A DNA stretch of 64,000 bases from Achromobacter sp. UMC71 (GTDB lineage Bacteria; Pseudomonadota; Gammaproteobacteria; Burkholderiales; Burkholderiaceae_B), in NCBI RefSeq assembly GCF_014170305.1, contig NZ_LZZT01000034.1:1-64000 (forward strand). Reading direction: 5' to 3'. The notes beneath the pieces are model-generated. The model saw nothing but the letters and a program-made list of their open reading frames with translations. It had not been told where the DNA came from and searched no databases. The position numbers and the translations under genes are program-made. Positions 1-8,429 of this stretch are shown in pieces. The stretch's first letter is position 1. Each line of letters begins with the position of its first letter.

Positions 1-741
1 CCGGCGGCCAGCCTGGAAGTGCTGCTGCTGAATGCCCGCAGCGAAACACCCCCCGATACCCCCCGCGCCCAGGCGCAGAACCAGATGAGCGGAGGCGGCA
101 ATGCCGAACGCGGCCTGTCCACCACCCCGCTGCCCCAGACCGGCGCGTCCGCCGAGACCATCGTGCTGGAGGCCATGCGCCGCCGCCAGGTCCAGCTCGA
201 AGCCGAACAGACCCGCCTGATGACCCAGCTGCGCGCTGCCGACAAGGCCGGCGTCGAGCGTCAGGCCGTCAACCCCTGGCCCGACGGCAACGACCGCGGG
301 CAGGACGCCCAGGACCAGGCCAGCGTCATCCAGAACGCCCAGATCGCCGCCCTGGCTGCCAAGGTCCAGCAATACAGCGCCGAACCGCGCAAGCAGTTCG
401 TGGCGCCCTCGGCCGAGGCCTCGCGCTATGCCGCCTACCTGGACGCCTGGCGCACCCGCATCGAAGCCGTGGGCACCCAGCACTACCCGGAAGAAGCCCG
501 CGGCCGCATCTACGGATCGCTGCGCATCACCGTGTCGGTGCGCGCCGACGGCAGCATCGCCGGCGTCGACATCGACCAGCCGTCGCCGCACGCCGTGCTG
601 AACCAGGCCGCCCGCCGCATCGTGCAGCTGGCCGCGCCGTTCCCGCCGTTCCCGCCCGACATCGCCCGCGACACCGACGTGCTGGTCATCACCCGCACCT
701 GGCATTTCGTCAACGACACCCTGGAAACCGAAGCCCCATGA
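1..741 (+). CDS. TonB-family energy transducer, C-terminal part (5' end outside window)
   Basis: The reading frame is open from the first base of the window, so the N-terminal membrane anchor lies upstream; about 246 residues are visible. The middle is Gln/Ala-rich and probably an extended periplasmic linker. The last ~95 residues fit the TonB C-terminal domain, with the EEARGRIYGSLRITVSV stretch, a GSIAGVDI turn and the APFPPFPPDI segment that precedes the final strand. TonB proteins pass inner-membrane proton-motive energy to outer-membrane receptors. The stop overlaps the aroE start by 4 bp, so the two are probably co-transcribed. No exbB/exbD is seen beside it. Family assignment is good; the receptor served is unknown. 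Confidence 0.82.
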   Translation, partial: PAASLEVLLLNARSETPPDTPRAQAQNQMSGGGNAERGLSTTPLPQTGASAETIVLEAMRRRQVQLEAEQTRLMTQLRAADKAGVERQAVNPWPDGNDRGQDAQDQASVIQNAQIAALAAKVQQYSAEPRKQFVAPSAEASRYAAYLDAWRTRIEAVGTQHYPEEARGRIYGSLRITVSVRADGSIAGVDIDQPSPHAVLNQAARRIVQLAAPFPPFPPDIARDTDVLVITRTWHFVNDTLETEAP

Positions 742-1601
742 CCGAGGCAACCCCTCTTGCCCGCTACGCCGTCATCGGCAACCCCATCGCGCACAGCCGT
801 TCGCCGCAGATCCACACCCTGTTTTCGCAGCAGACCGGCAAGCCGCTCACCTACGAGCGCCTGCTGGCGCCGGTGGACGGGTTCAACGAGGCCGTGGCGG
901 CCTTTGCCGCCGAGGGCGGCCTGGGGCTGAACGTGACCGTGCCCTTCAAGCTGGACGCCTACGCGCTGGCCTCGGGCCACCTGTCCAGCCGCGCCCGGCT
1001 GGCCGGGGCCGTCAACACCCTGTCCTGGCGCGACGGCGCCTGGCACGGCTGCAATACCGACGGCGTGGGCCTGGTGTCCGACCTGCTGCGCCTGGGCGTG
1101 CGCCTGACCGGCGCGTCGGTGCTGCTGGTGGGCGCCGGCGGCGCCGCCCGCGGGGTGCTGCAGCCCCTGGCCCAGGCCGGCTGCGCCCGCATCCACATCG
1201 TCAACCGCACCGCCGCCCGGGCGCTGGAGCTGGCGGAAAGCTGGCGCGGAACCGGCGTAGAGCCCCAGACCCGCGTCACCGCCGGCGGCCTGGCCGACGC
1301 GGCCCTGCCCGGCGGCTGGAACCTGGTGGTCAACGCCACCGCTAGCGGCCTGCAGGACGCCGCCCCCGACCTGCCTGCGGGCCTGTACGCCCCGGGCGCC
1401 GCCGCCTACGACATGATGTACGGCGCCCAGCCCACCGCCTTCATGCGCCAGGCCGGTCGGGACGGCGCCGCCCTGAGCGCCGACGGCCTGGGCATGCTGG
1501 TGGGCCAGGCGGCCGAGAGCTTCTTCATCTGGCACGGCGTGCGGCCCGACCCGGCCCCCGTGCTGGCAGCGCTGCGCGAGGCGCTGATGGCCGGAACCTG
1601 A
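738..1601 (+). CDS. aroE: Shikimate dehydrogenase (NADP+)
   Basis: Reduces 3-dehydroshikimate to shikimate in the chorismate pathway (cytoplasm). The 287-residue length matches the family. Visible motifs are the substrate-binding NPIAHSRSP (residues 15-23), the catalytic lysine in NVTVPFK (K71), NTD at 106-108, and the NADP-binding glycine loop GAGGAARG (132-139). A conserved C-terminal GLGMLVGQAAESF segment is also present. The ATG overlaps the stop of the TonB-family gene by 4 bp, suggesting translational coupling. mtgA begins 4 bases after its stop, so these three genes look like one transcription unit. Confidence 0.96.
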   Translation: MTEATPLARYAVIGNPIAHSRSPQIHTLFSQQTGKPLTYERLLAPVDGFNEAVAAFAAEGGLGLNVTVPFKLDAYALASGHLSSRARLAGAVNTLSWRDGAWHGCNTDGVGLVSDLLRLGVRLTGASVLLVGAGGAARGVLQPLAQAGCARIHIVNRTAARALELAESWRGTGVEPQTRVTAGGLADAALPGGWNLVVNATASGLQDAAPDLPAGLYAPGAAAYDMMYGAQPTAFMRQAGRDGAALSADGLGMLVGQAAESFFIWHGVRPDPAPVLAALREALMAGT

Positions 1602-1605
1602 CGCC

Positions 1606-2340
1606 ATGGCCGCCCGCGGCAAGAGCGGCAAGCGCCGCTCCTGGTTCCGGATCATCACCGGCGTGTTGATGGCGCTGGTGTGCGCGGTGCTGCTATACCA
1701 GTTCTGGCTGTTCGGACTGGTGGTCTGGTACAAGTACCAGAACCCCGGCAGCAGCGCCGTGATGCGCGAGGAACTGGCCCGGCTGCGCGACGGCAACGCC
1801 GATTTCCGCCTGAAATACGAATGGGTGCCCTACGACAAGATCAACCGCAGCCTGAAACTGGCGGTGGTGGCGTCCGAAGACTCCAATTTCACCGAGCACG
1901 ACGGCGTCGAATGGGACGCCATCCGCAAAGCCTGGGAATACAACCAGAAGCAGGAAGAGGCCGGCCGCAGCAAGATGCGCGGGGGCTCCACCATCACCCA
2001 GCAGCTGGCCAAGAACCTGTTCCTGTCCAGTTCCCGCAGTTACGTCCGCAAGGGCCAGGAACTGGTGCTGACCTACATGATCGAACACGTCATGACCAAG
2101 GAACGCATCCTGGAGCTGTACCTGAACGTGGCGGAATGGGGCGTGGGCGTGTTCGGCGCCCAGGCGGCGGCCAAGCATTATTTCAACGTGCCGGCGGCCA
2201 GCCTGGGGGCCAGCCAATCGGCCCGGCTGGCGGCGATGCTGCCCAACCCGCGCTTCTATGACAGTCATCGCAACTCCAACTACCTGAACTCCCGCGTCTA
2301 TACCCTGACCCGGCGGATGCAGATGGTGGACATCCCCTGA
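1606..2340 (+). CDS. mtgA: Monofunctional biosynthetic peptidoglycan transglycosylase
   Basis: A GT51 glycosyltransferase that polymerises lipid II into glycan strands at the periplasmic face of the inner membrane. The 244-residue protein has a basic N terminus, one membrane anchor (about residues 17-42) and the family motifs EDSNFTEHDG (91-100, catalytic Glu) and RGGSTITQQLAKNLF (125-139). There is no transpeptidase domain, which separates it from bifunctional class A PBPs. It follows aroE by 4 bases. An aroE-mtgA pairing is common in betaproteobacteria (established knowledge). Confidence 0.95.
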   Translation: MAARGKSGKRRSWFRIITGVLMALVCAVLLYQFWLFGLVVWYKYQNPGSSAVMREELARLRDGNADFRLKYEWVPYDKINRSLKLAVVASEDSNFTEHDGVEWDAIRKAWEYNQKQEEAGRSKMRGGSTITQQLAKNLFLSSSRSYVRKGQELVLTYMIEHVMTKERILELYLNVAEWGVGVFGAQAAAKHYFNVPAASLGASQSARLAAMLPNPRFYDSHRNSNYLNSRVYTLTRRMQMVDIP

Positions 2341-2432
2341 CACCAGAAACCGACCGATTCCCGAGGCTCCCGCCCACCTTGACCGGCGGGATTTGTTAAG
2401 CTTTCACGTTTAGCGCTCCTTCGCCCTTTTTC

Positions 2433-3611
2433 ATGCGTACCGCACGTCGCTACCTGGCCCGCGAGATCTATCGCTCTTGTGCAGTGGTCCTTATGGCCCT
2501 GCTGGGCCTTTTCACGTTTTTCGCGCTGGTGGACGACCTGGACAACGTGGGCGACAAGTTCTCCATGATGGCCCTGCTGTACATGCAGGCGCTGGCCATC
2601 CCCACCCGTCTTTACGACCTGCTGCCCATCGGCCTCTTGATCGGGGCCATTCTGGCGCTGGCCGGCCTGGCCCAGCGTAACGAGCTGGTGATCCTGCGGG
2701 TGTCGGGCGTCAGCGGCATGCGGCTGCTGCGCATGCTCTGGATCGTCACCATCCCGCTGATGATCGGCGCGGCGCTGCTGTCCGAATACGTCACCCCTTG
2801 GGCCGAGATCAAATCCGGCGAGGCCAACCTGCTGTTCCGCGGCAAGGCCGGCGGCGACCGCCTGAATAGCGGCTACTGGTTCAAGGAACCCACCGCCAAC
2901 GGCGGCACCCGCATCATCAACATCGCCGAACTCAAGGGCGACGGCCAGGTCACGGGCGTCACGCTGTACGAATTCAAGAAAGACCTGACGCTGTCGGTGC
3001 TGTCCACCGCCCCCACCGGCCTGTTCGCTCACGGCGACCTGGTCCTGAAGGACGTGGCCGAAACGCGCCTGGACGACGAGGCCGCCGACGCCCTGGCCAA
3101 TGCCCGCCCGCCGAAGAATCCGCCGGCAACGGTGGTGAAGGTGCCCGAGCGCACGGTCGACACCACGCTCAGCGCCGAACGCCTGCTGGCCCGGGTGCTG
3201 ACCCCAGAGCGCATGTCGATCGTGACGCTGCTCGATTATGTGGATTATTTGCGCAACAACCAGCTGCAATATGGTCGACAGGTCGTCGCGTTGTGGCGCA
3301 AACTGGCATATCCGTTCACGCTGCTGGTGATGATCACCATCGCCGCCCCGATCGGGCTGATGCAGACGCGCCGCGGCGGCGTGGGCGCCAAGGTCTTCAT
3401 CGGCATCTTGCTGGGCGTAGGCTTTTTCATGCTGAACCAGCTGGCGCTGAACGTAGGCATGCTGGGCAAGTGGCCGCCCTGGCTGACCGCCCTGGGCCCG
3501 AATATCGGGGCCATGGCCTTGGCACTGGGCGCCATGAGCTACATGGAATACCGCCACACCATTACCCGTCTCGTCCAACAGCGTTGGCCCTGGAGCAAGA
3601 GTCCCGCATGA
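2433..3611 (+). CDS. lptG: LPS export ABC transporter permease LptG
   Basis: One of the two inner-membrane permeases that extract lipopolysaccharide and feed it to the periplasmic bridge. The 392 residues show three N-terminal membrane segments, a periplasmic jellyroll-like middle (about 110-270) and three C-terminal segments. The N terminus ([16 protein letters not shown], then [13 protein letters not shown] and [10 protein letters not shown]) is the LptG rather than the LptF pattern. The partner lptF is not beside it in this window. No clear Shine-Dalgarno precedes the ATG, whose upstream bases are pyrimidine-rich. The stop overlaps the apaH start (ATGA). Identity is secure at family level. 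Confidence 0.92.
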   Translation: MRTARRYLAREIYRSCAVVLMALLGLFTFFALVDDLDNVGDKFSMMALLYMQALAIPTRLYDLLPIGLLIGAILALAGLAQRNELVILRVSGVSGMRLLRMLWIVTIPLMIGAALLSEYVTPWAEIKSGEANLLFRGKAGGDRLNSGYWFKEPTANGGTRIINIAELKGDGQVTGVTLYEFKKDLTLSVLSTAPTGLFAHGDLVLKDVAETRLDDEAADALANARPPKNPPATVVKVPERTVDTTLSAERLLARVLTPERMSIVTLLDYVDYLRNNQLQYGRQVVALWRKLAYPFTLLVMITIAAPIGLMQTRRGGVGAKVFIGILLGVGFFMLNQLALNVGMLGKWPPWLTALGPNIGAMALALGAMSYMEYRHTITRLVQQRWPWSKSPA

Positions 3612-4444
3612 ACAGCAGCAGTATCTGGATGATCGGCGACGTGCAAGGTTGCTGCTCGCCGTTGGATCGCTTGCTGTCCCATCCCGAACTGGTGGGCGAC
3701 CCCAAGTCGCGTTTCTGGTTCGCCGGGGATCTGGTGAACCGCGGCCCGCAATCGCTGGCAACGCTGCGCCGCATTATCGATCTGGGTGACCGCGCGACGG
3801 TGGTACTGGGCAACCACGACCTGCATCTGCTGGCCGCGGCCGCCGGGGTGCGCAAGCCGTCAAAGTCGGACACGCTCGACGAAATCCTGCGCGCGCCGGA
3901 CTCAGCCGACCTGATCGACTGGCTGCGCTCGCGCCCGCTGGCCCATTTCGAGCACGACCACCTGATGGTGCACGCGGGCACGCTGGCAAAATGGGACGTG
4001 GCCAAGACGCTGTCGCTGGCCGCCGAGGTCCAGGACGCGTTGCGCGGCCCGCAATGGCAGAAGGCGCTGCAAAAAATGTACGGCAACGAGCCGTCGACGT
4101 GGAAGGAAGACCACAAGGGCGGCAAGCGGATGCGCGTGATCATCAATGCGTTGACCCGCATCCGCCTGTGCACACCAAACGGCCACATGGAATTCGCAAC
4201 GAAGGTAACGCCCGGCGCATGGCCGGCCGGGCTGGTGCCATGGTTCGATGTGCCGAACCGGGCGACGAAAAACGTCACAACGGTTTTCGGACATTGGTCC
4301 ACGCTGGGGTTGATGCAGCGGCCGGACGTGATTTGCCTGGATACAGGCTGCGTGTGGGGTGGGGCGTTGACGGCCTTACGGTTGCAGGATCGCAAGCTGG
4401 TGCAGATCAAGTGTTCGCAGTTTCAGGATCCGATGTCGGAGTGA
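3608..4444 (+). CDS. apaH: Symmetrical bis(5'-nucleosyl)-tetraphosphatase (Ap4A hydrolase)
   Basis: Splits Ap4A into two ADP and thereby controls stress dinucleotides and Np4-capping of RNA. The metallophosphatase motifs are in order: GDVQGC (10-15), GDLVNRG (40-46) and GNHD (68-71). The 278-residue length matches ApaH. I chose the ATG that overlaps the lptG stop by 4 bases, because the longer frame runs back into lptG and carries no ApaH sequence. Coupling to lptG is unusual compared with the ksgA-apaG-apaH arrangement of enterics. No terminator hairpin with a T-run follows; a 14-bp tandem repeat begins 33 bases downstream. Confidence 0.95.
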   Translation: MNSSSIWMIGDVQGCCSPLDRLLSHPELVGDPKSRFWFAGDLVNRGPQSLATLRRIIDLGDRATVVLGNHDLHLLAAAAGVRKPSKSDTLDEILRAPDSADLIDWLRSRPLAHFEHDHLMVHAGTLAKWDVAKTLSLAAEVQDALRGPQWQKALQKMYGNEPSTWKEDHKGGKRMRVIINALTRIRLCTPNGHMEFATKVTPGAWPAGLVPWFDVPNRATKNVTTVFGHWSTLGLMQRPDVICLDTGCVWGGALTALRLQDRKLVQIKCSQFQDPMSE

Positions 4445-4477
4445 TTTTTCTTCGGGTTGCTGGTTGACGGGGTCTTG

Positions 4478-4533
4478 CTTGTTGCTTGTGACTTGTTGCT
4501 TGTGACTTGTTGCTTGTGACTTGTTGCTTGTGG
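4478..4533 (+). repeat. Tandem repeat, 14 bp x 4
   Basis: Four back-to-back copies of CTTGTTGCTTGTGA; the last ends in G instead of A, and a partial unit follows. It lies between the apaH stop and repeat element A. One strand is G/T-only apart from C and the final A. The period is not a multiple of three and no gene covers it. It may be a slippage-prone spacer; I see no CRISPR-like spacers. Confidence 0.95.
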
Positions 4534-4563
4534 CTTGTGGCGTTTGGGCTTCGTAGGTCGCCC

Positions 4564-4720
4564 GTCGCGGGGGTGGCTTGCGGAGTGGGCGCCCACGATT
4601 GCGGTCCGGCGCGCGGGCGCCGGACTTCCCCTTCGTCATCTTCGTTGTCGCCTCCGGCGCCTGCCTTCAGATTCCCTCGGGCGCATCGAGGTTGCCCACT
4701 CCGCAAGCCACCCCCGCGAC
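4564..4720. repeat. Left hairpin module of element A (27-bp perfect arms)
   Basis: Arms 4564-4590 and 4694-4720 are perfect reverse complements (27/27) around a 103-base loop. Beyond them, CGTAG (4552-4556) pairs with CTACG (4724-4728) after a short bulge. The loop contains a second hairpin, GTCCGGCGC (4604-4612) with GCGCCGGAC (4617-4625). In copy B the loop is nearly the same but the arms have a different sequence and are again perfectly paired. No T-run follows, so it is not a typical intrinsic terminator. Confidence 0.95.
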
Positions 4721-5027
4721 AGGCTACGGTTTGCTGTGCTTGTCGCGCTGCTGGAGCTGTGGTCAGGGAATGAAATCTGCAAGGCCGCCAAGCCGCGGCC
4801 GCGCGGGCGGCCACGTTTGGCATTCATGTTGCTGACTATGTTGGGGGTGCGCTTCGCGCTGGTGGCGATTCGTTTTCTATTGGGTCGCACGTCGAGGGGA
4901 GGGGCGGTGATGGGCGGCGCGACAGGCACTGGCTTGCGCATGTACACCCCCGCGCGCGCCGCCCATCCGGCGCTGCGCGGTAGCGTGGAACATCACGGTA
5001 GCCGCGCCGCTAGAGGGCCTGGGTCGG

Positions 5028-5111
5028 TTGAGCGCCATTTCATCGTGGGGAACAGCGCCGACGATGAACTTGAGCGCCATTTCATCATTGAAAATAGCGC
5101 CCACGATGAAC
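5028..5111. repeat. Tandem repeat in core of element A, 42 bp x 2
   Basis: Two units, 5028-5069 and 5070-5111, both starting TTGAGCGCCATTTCATC and ending ACGATGAAC. Each can fold through TTCATC(G/A)T pairing with ACGATGAA. Copy B has an unrelated tandem repeat at the equivalent place. Confidence 0.93.
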
Positions 5112-5349
5112 CTCAGCCTCCCCCAACGTTGCCACCACAAACCAGCAGCGTCCGCTCCTGAAAACCCGCCCTGCCACCCACACGCGACAGCGGCATCCGA
5201 TTGCGCAAGACGACGCGTAAGCTTCGTAAGGCCGCCCGCGCGGCCGGCACGAAGCGGGCACCGCACCCTCCTCCATACCCCGCTGACCGTGGCCAACACG
5301 CCAAGCACACCGACCGCCCCAGCGTCCGCCGCTAAGCCTCATCAACAGC

Positions 5350-5505
5350 GCGTGGCGGTGTCGGGGTGGGGTGGGCGGGGCGTTAGATGCGCCCGAGGGA
5401 ATCCGAAGGGAGCCGAAGGCGGACGAGGATGACAACGGGGCAGTCCGGAGCGAAGGCTCCGGACCGCAATCGTAGCCCCGCCCTCACCCGCCTGCCCCGT
5501 CACGC
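5350..5505. repeat. Right hairpin module of element A (inverted relative of the left module)
   Basis: The segment 5385-5473 matches the reverse complement of the left-module loop (GATGCGCCCGAGGGAATCC ... CCGCAATCGT). Its inner hairpin is GTCCGGAGC (5443-5451) with GCTCCGGAC (5456-5464). Outer arms 5350-5382 and 5474-5505 pair imperfectly. The right arm equals that of copy B while the left arm has diverged, so this hairpin seems partly decayed. Confidence 0.88.
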
Positions 5506-5579
5506 GCGGCTCAAGAACCCCACCCCCAATAGCAAAGAGCCCTTCCAAAGAAGAGCCCTTCAAAAAGACCAAAAAAAAC

Positions 5580-7361
5580 TCACCCCACAGTCAACACACA
5601 ATCCAACGCTTCAGGCGCAGCCAATCTGACAGTAAACATCCTCAACTCGTCCCGCCTGAATACATGCACATCGACGCGGTCGCCAGCCCGGTACTGCCCC
5701 AACAACACCTCGACCCCCGCCGGCCCCTCGACCTTCAACCCGTCGATAGCCACCAGCACATCCCCCGCCGACAAGCCGCCTTTATGTCCAGCGCCACCCT
5801 CAAGCACGGTAGCCAGCACCAACGAGTCCCCTTGCTTGCGCGTGCGCACATCCAGGGAAGGAATATTCGCGGAAGCTTTCCATTGCACCTTGATCCCATG
5901 CGGCGCCAGCAGTTCGGCCAGCGGCACATCCGCCATCCCATACGCATGGCGGGCGATGAACCGCCGCGTATCCACCCCGGTCGCCTCCTTGATCAACCCG
6001 GGCAGCCCATCTTCCGGCAGCCCTTGCGGCTTGCCGCGATAGAAATCCCGCCCATAGCGCTGCCACAGCAAGCGCATCACATCATCCAGCGAATACGCCC
6101 CGGACGATTCCTGGCGGATCAGGAGATCCAGCCCCAGCGCCACCAGCGCGCCCTTGGTGTAGTAGCTGACCAGCGCATTCGGTGAATTCTCATCCTGCTT
6201 GTAATAGCGCGTCCAGGCATCGAACGAACTTTCCGCCACCGATTGCTTGTGGCGACCCGGCGTGCGCGCCACGCTCGTGATCGTCTTGGCCAGCAGCCGC
6301 AGATAATCGTTCTGCGTGATCGCGTTTGAACGCAGCAGCAGCAGATCGTCGTAGTAGGACGTGAAGCCCTCGAACACCCACAGCAGCCGCGACAGGTCCG
6401 GCTGCGACAGGTCGTAGGGCACGAACGCCTGCGGCTTGATCCGCTTCACGTTCCAGGTGTGGAAATACTCGTGGCTGACCAGCCCCAGGAAGCCCCGGTA
6501 GCCTTCGCCCTGGCCTTGCTGGCCCAGCACCGGCAGATCCTTGCGCGCCGTCATCAGCGCCGTGCTGGCGCGATGTTCCAGCCCGCCGTAGCCGTCGCCC
6601 GTCACCATCGTCATGAACACGTAGCGGTCGGCGCTGTCCAGGAACGGCGCGCGCTTGCTGCGCGGTTCGAAAAAGGCGATCTGCGTTTCGCAGATCTTGC
6701 GCACATCGTCCGTGATGCGCGCCAGGTCCAGGTTGGGCGCCACGCCCGTGAATACCAGCTCGTGCTCTGCACCGTGGGCGGTGAAGCTGGCCACTTGCGG
6801 CGTGCCCATCTCCACCGGATGGTCGATCAGCGCGTCGTAGTCGGGCGCCAGGTAGCGGCCGAAGCCGTGACGCCGCGCCGCGCCCTGATGGCCGCGGGCT
6901 TGCGGCAGGCTGGTGTAAACCTTCCAGCCATCGATGCCGCGCGGCGGCGCCAAGTCCATCAGACAGGGCAGGTGATCTTGCCCATGCACCCGCAGGAACA
7001 CGCTGGTGCCGTTGAAAAAGCCATGCGTTTCATCCAGGTGGGCGCCGCGCACCGACAGGTCCCAGGCGTACACCGAATACTCCACCCGCAGCGGTCCGTC
7101 GCAAGGCGCGGCCTGCCAGGTGTGATTGTCTATTTTGTCGACAAGCACGCGCCGGTTGCCCGAATACGCCGTCAGCGATTCGATCTGGCGCGAGAAATCG
7201 CGGATCAGGTAGCTGCCCGGAATCCAGGCGGGCAACGACAGCCGCTGGCCGTCCGGCGAGGGCGTCTGGACGGTTAGGGTTATCCGGTAGCGGTGTCCGG
7301 CCGGGTCATGGGGCGCGAGGCGGTAAAGTACGGGGAAAGCATCGGTTTTATCCATGCGCAT
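5580..7361 (-). CDS. M61-family metallopeptidase with C-terminal PDZ domain
   Basis: A glycyl-aminopeptidase-like M61 protease of 593 residues. The zinc motif HEYFH is at 297-301 and is preceded by GGLEHRAS (259-266). The third ligand is expected in the [12 protein letters not shown] segment (about 330-340). An N-terminal beta domain covers roughly 1-190, and a PDZ domain covers the last ~95 residues ([14 protein letters not shown]). No signal peptide is visible, so it is probably cytoplasmic. An in-frame ATG two codons in (7355) is an alternative start. It is divergent from the enoyl-CoA hydratase gene with only 33 bases between starts. Its stop borders repeat element A. The natural substrate is unknown. 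Confidence 0.9.
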   Translation of the reverse strand: MRMDKTDAFPVLYRLAPHDPAGHRYRITLTVQTPSPDGQRLSLPAWIPGSYLIRDFSRQIESLTAYSGNRRVLVDKIDNHTWQAAPCDGPLRVEYSVYAWDLSVRGAHLDETHGFFNGTSVFLRVHGQDHLPCLMDLAPPRGIDGWKVYTSLPQARGHQGAARRHGFGRYLAPDYDALIDHPVEMGTPQVASFTAHGAEHELVFTGVAPNLDLARITDDVRKICETQIAFFEPRSKRAPFLDSADRYVFMTMVTGDGYGGLEHRASTALMTARKDLPVLGQQGQGEGYRGFLGLVSHEYFHTWNVKRIKPQAFVPYDLSQPDLSRLLWVFEGFTSYYDDLLLLRSNAITQNDYLRLLAKTITSVARTPGRHKQSVAESSFDAWTRYYKQDENSPNALVSYYTKGALVALGLDLLIRQESSGAYSLDDVMRLLWQRYGRDFYRGKPQGLPEDGLPGLIKEATGVDTRRFIARHAYGMADVPLAELLAPHGIKVQWKASANIPSLDVRTRKQGDSLVLATVLEGGAGHKGGLSAGDVLVAIDGLKVEGPAGVEVLLGQYRAGDRVDVHVFRRDELRMFTVRLAAPEALDCVLTVG

Positions 7362-7394
7362 ATCTTATTTCATCCTTCCCTCTGGAGACATTCA

Positions 7395-8171
7395 ATGAGC
7401 GAGTCGTTTGTGCTGGTCGAAACCCGCGGCCGTGTCGGTCTGCTGACGCTGAACCGCCCCAAGGCGCTCAACGCGCTCAACGATCAACTGATGGATGAGC
7501 TCGGGGCGGCGCTGCTGGCTTTCGAAGCCGACGCGGGTATCGGCGCGGTGGTCATTACCGGCAGCGAAAAGGCCTTCGCCGCCGGCGCCGACATCGGCGC
7601 GATGAAAGACTGGTCGTACATGGATGTCTACAACGGCGAATACATCACGCGCAACTGGGAAACCCTCAAGCGCATCAAAAAGCCCGTGATCGCCGCGGTG
7701 GCCGGTTATGCCCTGGGCGGCGGCTGCGAACTGGCCATGATGTGCGACATCATCATCGCCGCGGACACGGCCAAGTTCGGCCAGCCCGAAATCAAGCTGG
7801 GCGTCATCCCCGGCGCGGGCGGCACGCAGCGCCTGCCGCGCGCGGTCGGCAAGGCCAAGGCCATGGACCTGGCCCTGACCGCTCGCATGATGGGTGCCGA
7901 GGAAGCCGAGCGCGCCGGTCTGGTGTCGCGCGTGGTCGCGGCCGATAAGCTGATGGAAGAGGCCCTGGACGCGGCCACCGTCATCGCTTCGATGTCGCTG
8001 CCTTCGGTCATGATGGCCAAGGAATGCGTCAACCGCGCCTTTGAAGGCTCGCTCAACGAAGGCCTGCTGTTCGAGCGCCGCGTGTTCCATTCGCTGTTCG
8101 CCACCGACGACCAGAAGGAAGGCATGGCTGCCTTTACCGAAAAGCGTAAACCGGACTTTAAACACCGTTAA
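7395..8171 (+). CDS. Enoyl-CoA hydratase/isomerase family protein
   Basis: Crotonase-fold enzyme of 258 residues, probably hydrating short-chain enoyl-CoA in fatty-acid or amino-acid degradation. The oxyanion-hole segment AGADI (about 63-67) and GGGCELA with Glu112, and the second catalytic Glu132 in [19 protein letters not shown], are all present, which supports true hydratase activity rather than only the fold. The ATG at 7395 follows a CTGGAG ribosome site; the longer frame starting about 100 bases upstream would run into the M61 gene promoter. A strong terminator follows at 8221. The exact acyl substrate cannot be read from sequence. Confidence 0.93.
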   Translation: MSESFVLVETRGRVGLLTLNRPKALNALNDQLMDELGAALLAFEADAGIGAVVITGSEKAFAAGADIGAMKDWSYMDVYNGEYITRNWETLKRIKKPVIAAVAGYALGGGCELAMMCDIIIAADTAKFGQPEIKLGVIPGAGGTQRLPRAVGKAKAMDLALTARMMGAEEAERAGLVSRVVAADKLMEEALDAATVIASMSLPSVMMAKECVNRAFEGSLNEGLLFERRVFHSLFATDDQKEGMAAFTEKRKPDFKHR

Positions 8172-8220
8172 TTCTTGTTACGTCCGCGCCGGCTTGCCGG
8201 ACGGGCTCCTGAAAGACCTC

Positions 8221-8246
8221 ACGCGCCCCGCCCGGGCGCGTTTTTA
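8221..8246 (+). terminator. Intrinsic terminator after enoyl-CoA hydratase gene
   Basis: Stem ACGCGCCC (8221-8228) pairs with GGGCGCGT (8234-8241) around a 5-base loop and runs into TTTTT. It lies 50 bases after the stop codon and 180 bases before the next gene. Confidence 0.85.
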
Positions 8247-8429
8247 CATGCGGCGGCGGCACAGGCGATCGTTGCGCCTTGAAACCTTTGGGCTGCACCT
8301 TGTTGCAGTGATCGGTCCTATCCTGATCGGGCGTCATCACAAAGAGGTGCCGCGCCAGAGAGGCTTGCCCGAACTGGTAAGCCCACGCGCGGCGGCTCGC
8401 CTGCAAACAATAGCAACAAGGAGCCTTGC

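Larger units (their letters stand above)
4549..5518. repeat. Long dispersed non-coding repeat element, copy A (about 970 bp)
   Basis: Homologous to 31606-32554 (copy B). Shared ends are CTTCGTAGGTCGCCCGTCG on the left and GCGCGGCT(C/T)AAGAAC on the right. Order of parts: a left long hairpin (4564-4720), a conserved block (about 4744-4880), a GC hairpin (4909-4967), a copy-specific core with a 42-bp tandem repeat (5028-5111), a conserved block around GGCCGCCCGCGCGGCC (near 5231-5256), and a right hairpin module (5350-5505) that is an inverted relative of the left one. It fills the gap between the convergent apaH and M61 peptidase genes. No ORF inside is supported: between the copies, changes in the longest shared plus-strand frame are mostly non-synonymous. 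Confidence 0.93.

Noticed and set aside
4407-4823. Minus-strand frame in element A starting MPNVAARAAAAWRPCRF, with a counterpart in copy B
   Set aside because: Only about 20 codons agree, with as many non-synonymous as synonymous changes, and the two copies then diverge. I cannot support it as a gene, though such frames may be annotated as hypothetical proteins elsewhere.
4535-5161. A 208-codon plus-strand frame inside repeat element A
   Set aside because: A matching frame exists in copy B (31656-32138), but differences in the shared part are mostly non-synonymous and the rest diverges. Structure, not protein, appears to be what is kept.
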